Shown here: positions 60,690-64,000 of the stretch, piece by piece | How the letters are laid out: every line of letters starts with the position of its first letter | Position numbering within the stretch: position 1 is the first letter of the stretch | Position numbers and translations under genes: made by a program | The notes under the pieces: generated by a model | What the model was told of the DNA's origin: nothing | Database searches by the model: none | The model's input: only the letters and a program-made list of their open reading frames with translations | DNA from: CAVUMR01 sp963742715 | Lineage (GTDB): Bacteria; Actinomycetota; Actinomycetes; Mycobacteriales; Micromonosporaceae | Assembly: GCA_963742715.1 (NCBI GenBank) | Contig: CAVUMR010000003.1 | Span: 124,001 to 188,000 of the forward strand | DNA: 64,000 nucleotides | Direction: 5' to 3'

Positions 60690-61927
60690 CAGATGCCACC
60701 GTACGGAGCGTAGGAATAATTGGTGAGTGGCGTGAAGCCACCCTCGGTGATGACCACGATCTCCTCACTTCGGTATCCGCCAGTGCCGTCCTCCCAGATC
60801 ACTGGCTCCAACACCAGCAGCATCCCGGCCGGGAACACGAAATTGTCGTCGAACTCCTGCCCGAGATCGGTTCCGATCATGGGCATTTCGGCGGCATTGG
60901 TGCCGATGCCATGCCCCAGATAGAAGTGCGGCAGCCACGGTTTGCGGCCACCGGCCGCAGCAATCGCGGCGCGGGCCAGGTCCCCGCACGTCGCGCCCGC
61001 CTTGGTCACGGCCAACACGGCGCCGAGAATGGTCCGCCACTGCTGGTATTGGTCCTGCTGGCGGGCGGTCGGCTCCTGACCCACCACCCAGGTGCGGCCG
61101 AAGTCCGAGCAGTACCCCTCATAGGTGATGCTGACGTCGGTCCACAACACATCGCCCTTGGCCAGCGCACGCTCGGTGGTCAACAGTGGCAAAGCCAGAT
61201 CACCGGTGGTGGTCCAGACGCCCTCGGCCTTCGAGTTGGGCATCACCTGCCAGATGGCTTCGAGCATGTTCGCGGTGGCGCCGAGTTCGAATGCCCGCCG
61301 CACGAACTGTGCCGACAGGTCGATCTGACGCACACCCGGCACTAGCGCCTTCTGCACTTCGGTGACTGCTTGCTCGGTGATTCGGCATGCCTTGCGGATG
61401 CACGAGATCTGATCGGGGGTCTTCACCAGTTTGGCCGGACCCACCACCAGGGCGGCATCCGACGGCGGTCCGGCGGGAAACAGCCGGGCGCCCGCGTTGC
61501 GCATCGCACCGGTCATCTCGTCGACGGCGATGTTCGCACCCGACGGGACGAGGTCGGCGAGGATCTTGGCGAAATGTCGGACGCCCTCGTCGAATTCGAG
61601 ATACAGCGGGCCGTGTACGTGGTCGGCGGGTAGCTCGGTCTCCCAGGCGGCACCCTCCCGGAACGGCATGTACAGGTGTGGATGCTCGTCATCGGCTAGC
61701 ACGATGGTCACCGGACGCTCCACGTGGGAGAGCCCGGCATCGAGCAGCGGCCAACTGGCACCCGTCGCGTAGACCACGTTGCCGTTACCGAGGAGGACCA
61801 GGGCGTCGACGCCCTTTTCCTTCATTACCGAGCGGAGTCGCGCTCCGATTTCGCGGTACATGCGGCCGTGGTCGGGCAACTCGGGAATATCGAGCAGAGC
61901 AGCATCGTGCTCAAGAAATGTCGTCAT
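60689..61927 (-). CDS. M24 family metallopeptidase / creatinase-like hydrolase
   Basis: A 412-residue protein with a creatinase N-domain and an M24 domain with the complete metal set: Asp pair in LWTDVSITYEGYCSDFGRTW (10 residues between), His in FYLGHGIGTNAAEM, and Glu residues in LEPVIWE and YRSEEIVVIT. Family members cleave Xaa-Pro bonds or small C-N/C-S substrates; given the setting it may act on a non-peptide. ATG 61927 follows the amidohydrolase stop by 8 bases. Forms a coupled pair with the degenerate paralogue. Confidence 0.9.
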   Translation of the reverse strand: MTTFLEHDAALLDIPELPDHGRMYREIGARLRSVMKEKGVDALVLLGNGNVVYATGASWPLLDAGLSHVERPVTIVLADDEHPHLYMPFREGAAWETELPADHVHGPLYLEFDEGVRHFAKILADLVPSGANIAVDEMTGAMRNAGARLFPAGPPSDAALVVGPAKLVKTPDQISCIRKACRITEQAVTEVQKALVPGVRQIDLSAQFVRRAFELGATANMLEAIWQVMPNSKAEGVWTTTGDLALPLLTTERALAKGDVLWTDVSITYEGYCSDFGRTWVVGQEPTARQQDQYQQWRTILGAVLAVTKAGATCGDLARAAIAAAGGRKPWLPHFYLGHGIGTNAAEMPMIGTDLGQEFDDNFVFPAGMLLVLEPVIWEDGTGGYRSEEIVVITEGGFTPLTNYSYAPYGGI

Positions 61928-61935
61928 CTCGATCC

Positions 61936-63135
61936 TCAGATGCCCAGGAAGCGTTTGACGTTGCTGCTGACGATCTTCTGGGCGTTCTCGGGACCGACCG
62001 CCTCGACGACGGCCGCCAACGACTTCTCGGAGTAGCCGAACGTGCTCTCGTTGTGCGGATAGTCCGACGACCACATCACCTTGTCCACCCCGATTTGGTC
62101 GATCAGCCGCAGCCCAAGGGGATCCACCATGAACGATGCGCTCATGTGGGTGTCCCAGTAGTACCGGATGTCGTGCTCCAGCTGGTGGGAGAACATGTGC
62201 CGGTAGGACGCGAGCAGGTGTTCGGCGTCCTGCAGGGCCGTTGGGACCCAGGCGATCCCACCCTCGAACCAGCCGACCTGCAGCGACGGGTGGCGATCCA
62301 GGATGCCGGAGAAGATGTACTTGGCGAATTGTTCACGGAACGAATCGACGTTGACCATCATGCCGACTACGACACTGTTGACCTCGCACGGCGTCTTCGG
62401 CGGGGTCTCGCCGATGTGGTGCGTGACGGGCAGACCGGCCGCCTCGATCTCGTCCCACACCGGGTCGATGGCCCGACTGCCGAAGTCGATGACGTTGCCG
62501 TCGTCGTCCTTACCGGGGTTCAAGGGCAACAGGAATGTCTTGAGCCCCATCGACTTGAGCTCGGTGAGTGTGCGCCGGGCACCTCGTGCGTCCCACCAGT
62601 TGATCAGGCCGACACCGTAGAAGTGGCCATTCGAACGTTCCTGCAGTTCGGCCATGTACTCGTTGTAGATGCGGAAGACGCGCTCCCGCACGTCCTTGTC
62701 TGGAAAGTGGAACAGCGCCAACACCGCGTTCGGGAAGGCCAGCTCCTTGTCGATGCCGTCGTCCGCCAGCTCGCGGATCCTCGCCTCGATGTCGTTGGTC
62801 GCGGCGCCTGCGAGGTCGTCGTACTGCATCAGCACACGGCTGAAGTCCCCTGGTAGGAACGACTGGCCCTTGCGGCCCACCATGTACGCGCCGTCCTCGT
62901 ACCAGATCCGCGGCGCCTTGTCCTTGAGCTCCTCCGGGAAGCGCTCGTAGAAGATGTCGTCGGCCACCGAGATGTGGTTGTCGGCCGAGAAGACCTCGGT
63001 GCCCGCGGGCAGCCCGACAACGGTGGCCACGCCACCTTTGCTCCTCGCGTGCGCCGAAGCGTGCCCGTGTCGGTCCTTCGGGGCTCCCCAGCCTTCCGGC
63101 GGATAGAGCGTTGACGGGGCGGCTTGAGTACTCAT
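61936..63135 (-). CDS. amidohydrolase-2 family metal-dependent hydrolase
   Basis: A 399-residue amidohydrolase_2 protein with an N-terminal extension of about 45 residues before SADNHISVADD. Other motifs: VTHHIGETPPK (about 237) and MWSSDYPHNESTFGYS (about 362). It shares the operon with the M24 pair and a P450 upstream by 43 bases. ATG 63135. The reaction on the pathway intermediate is unknown; hydrolysis or decarboxylation fits the family. Confidence 0.9.
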   Translation of the reverse strand: MSTQAAPSTLYPPEGWGAPKDRHGHASAHARSKGGVATVVGLPAGTEVFSADNHISVADDIFYERFPEELKDKAPRIWYEDGAYMVGRKGQSFLPGDFSRVLMQYDDLAGAATNDIEARIRELADDGIDKELAFPNAVLALFHFPDKDVRERVFRIYNEYMAELQERSNGHFYGVGLINWWDARGARRTLTELKSMGLKTFLLPLNPGKDDDGNVIDFGSRAIDPVWDEIEAAGLPVTHHIGETPPKTPCEVNSVVVGMMVNVDSFREQFAKYIFSGILDRHPSLQVGWFEGGIAWVPTALQDAEHLLASYRHMFSHQLEHDIRYYWDTHMSASFMVDPLGLRLIDQIGVDKVMWSSDYPHNESTFGYSEKSLAAVVEAVGPENAQKIVSSNVKRFLGI

Positions 63136-63178
63136 CGTAGGTGCTCCAATCGGGCTGAACGGCAGGGCTGTTCGGTGA

Positions 63179-64000
63179 CTACCAAGTCACCGGAAGTTCG
63201 TAGACGCCGTAGGCGAGGCGATCGTGCTTGAACGGGATCTCCTCGAACGGGGCCGCGAGGCGCAACGTGGGGATGCGCCGGAACAACGTGTGGAACACGA
63301 TCTGAAGCTCGGCGCGCGCCAGCTGTTGACCGACGCATTGGTGGCGCCCATAGCCGAAACCAAGCTGTTGGCCGGTGTCGCGGCTCAGATCGAGCGAGTC
63401 CGGCTGGGGGTACGCGGCCGGATCCCAGTTGGCTGGTGCCAGATCGATGATGATTCCGTCGCCACCGCGGATGGTCTGACCGGCGATCTCGATGTCGTCG
63501 GTGGCGACGCGACGCTGGCCATTCTGAACGATCGACAGATAGCGCATCAGCTCTTCCACCGCGTTGGCGATGACCTTGGGGTCGGTGGTATTGCTCAGCA
63601 GCGCAGCCTGTTCGGGGTTCTGCAGCAGCGCAAGTACGCCGATGCCGATCATGTTGGCCGTCGTCTCGTGTCCGGCGATCAGGAGGCCGGTGCCCAATTG
63701 GGCAGCCTCCTTGACGTCGATCTCACCGGCCGTCACGCGCTCGGCCAGATCGGAGACGGCATCCTCGGCTGGATTCGCCATCTTGGCCTCGACGAGGTCG
63801 CAGAGGTACTTCGACAGGCTCATGCCCTTGGTCATGGTGTCTTCGGCCTTGGCGTACCGGTCGAGGCCGACGTTCGCATGGTGCTGGAAGAACTCGTGGT
63901 CTTCGTAAGGGACGCCGAGCATTTCGCTGATCACCAGCGTCGGGACTGGCAATGCCAGCGCGGCGACGAGTTCGGCAGGCTGCGGGCCGGCCAGGATCGC
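63179..64000 (-). CDS. cytochrome P450, 5' end outside window
   Basis: C-terminal part of a P450 (274 codons including the stop, open to the window edge). I-helix LLIAGHETTANMIG, ExxR in EELMRYLS, and the heme loop LGFGYGRHQCVGQQLARAELQ with the ligand Cys. The order and spacing are those of bacterial CYP105/107-like enzymes. It is co-directional with the amidohydrolase, M24, crotonase and CoA-transferase genes downstream. Its redox partner is not in the window. No frameshift is seen. Confidence 0.92.
   Translation of the reverse strand, partial: AILAGPQPAELVAALALPVPTLVISEMLGVPYEDHEFFQHHANVGLDRYAKAEDTMTKGMSLSKYLCDLVEAKMANPAEDAVSDLAERVTAGEIDVKEAAQLGTGLLIAGHETTANMIGIGVLALLQNPEQAALLSNTTDPKVIANAVEELMRYLSIVQNGQRRVATDDIEIAGQTIRGGDGIIIDLAPANWDPAAYPQPDSLDLSRDTGQQLGFGYGRHQCVGQQLARAELQIVFHTLFRRIPTLRLAAPFEEIPFKHDRLAYGVYELPVTW

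Noticed and set aside
1..64000. tRNA, rRNA, CRISPR arrays, transposase genes, prophage genes
   Set aside because: None could be recognised by reading; no repeated-spacer pattern, no transposase motif and no integrase seen.

Overview
The window looks like a chromosome segment of a mycobacterium, most likely a rapidly growing Mycolicibacterium-type species. It is GC-rich with frequent GTG and TTG starts. It carries a complete yrbEAB-mceABCDEF lipid importer with two Mce-associated membrane proteins, mycofactocin-type short-chain dehydrogenases, P450/[3Fe-4S] ferredoxin pairs, paired acyl-CoA dehydrogenases, DUF35/thiolase proteins, and small secreted proteins of a mycobacterial kind. Almost every gene belongs to one theme: uptake and CoA-dependent breakdown of a hydrophobic, probably cyclic (steroid- or terpenoid-like) compound. 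The substrate cannot be read from the sequence. No tRNA, rRNA, CRISPR array or insertion sequence was seen.

Layout. 0-2.8 kb: a TetR regulator, an empty stretch, and two Mce-associated membrane proteins. 2.9-6.5 kb: an amidohydrolase, an acyl-CoA ligase and a TetR regulator. 6.7-8.75 kb: four small secreted proteins. 8.8-23.5 kb: one long minus-strand gene train (aldehyde dehydrogenase, CoA-transferase, HMG-CoA-synthase-like/DUF35 protein, thiolase, YrbE permeases, MceA-F) with overlaps or very short gaps. 23.8-28.5 kb: SDR, ferredoxin and P450, facing a pair of acyl-CoA dehydrogenases. 28.8-39.4 kb: a plus-strand catabolic run (two amidohydrolases, Rieske protein, alpha/beta hydrolase, NuoF-like/ferredoxin fusion, DUF35-thiolase fusion, two beta-hydroxyacid dehydrogenases, P450, ferredoxin). 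39.5-47.9 kb: aldehyde dehydrogenase, two NAD(P)-dependent epimerase-like reductases, two SnoaL-like proteins, IclR and TetR regulators, and two paralogues of an unknown family. 48-54.6 kb: acyl-CoA dehydrogenase, thiolase, amidohydrolase, TetR, thioesterase and a second mycofactocin-type SDR. 54.7-64 kb: aldehyde dehydrogenase, double CoA-transferase, crotonase, two M24-fold proteins, amidohydrolase and a P450 running off the end.

The most interesting signal is regulatory. A spaced half-site pattern, GAGAAT-N3-ATTCTC-N7-GAGAAT, recurs in full or in part in front of about a dozen transcription units between 4 and 53 kb. It links the Mce importer operon, the acyl-CoA ligase, four amidohydrolase/FadE/SDR units, the thioesterase, a TetR gene and the secreted-protein island. 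I read this as one undescribed regulon centred on an Mce importer. Its best regulator candidates are the TetR genes at 52062 and 5874. A second duplicated operator, TATTCGA-N9-TCGAATA, lies between the divergent SnoaL/epimerase units near 43.7 kb.

Caution: nine genes between 18.4 and 52.8 kb carry single-base frameshifts (eleven in total, three in one P450), whereas the flanking thirds appear clean. This is either local sequence error or decay of the pathway. Those genes are listed as pseudogenes with their full reconstructed extents.
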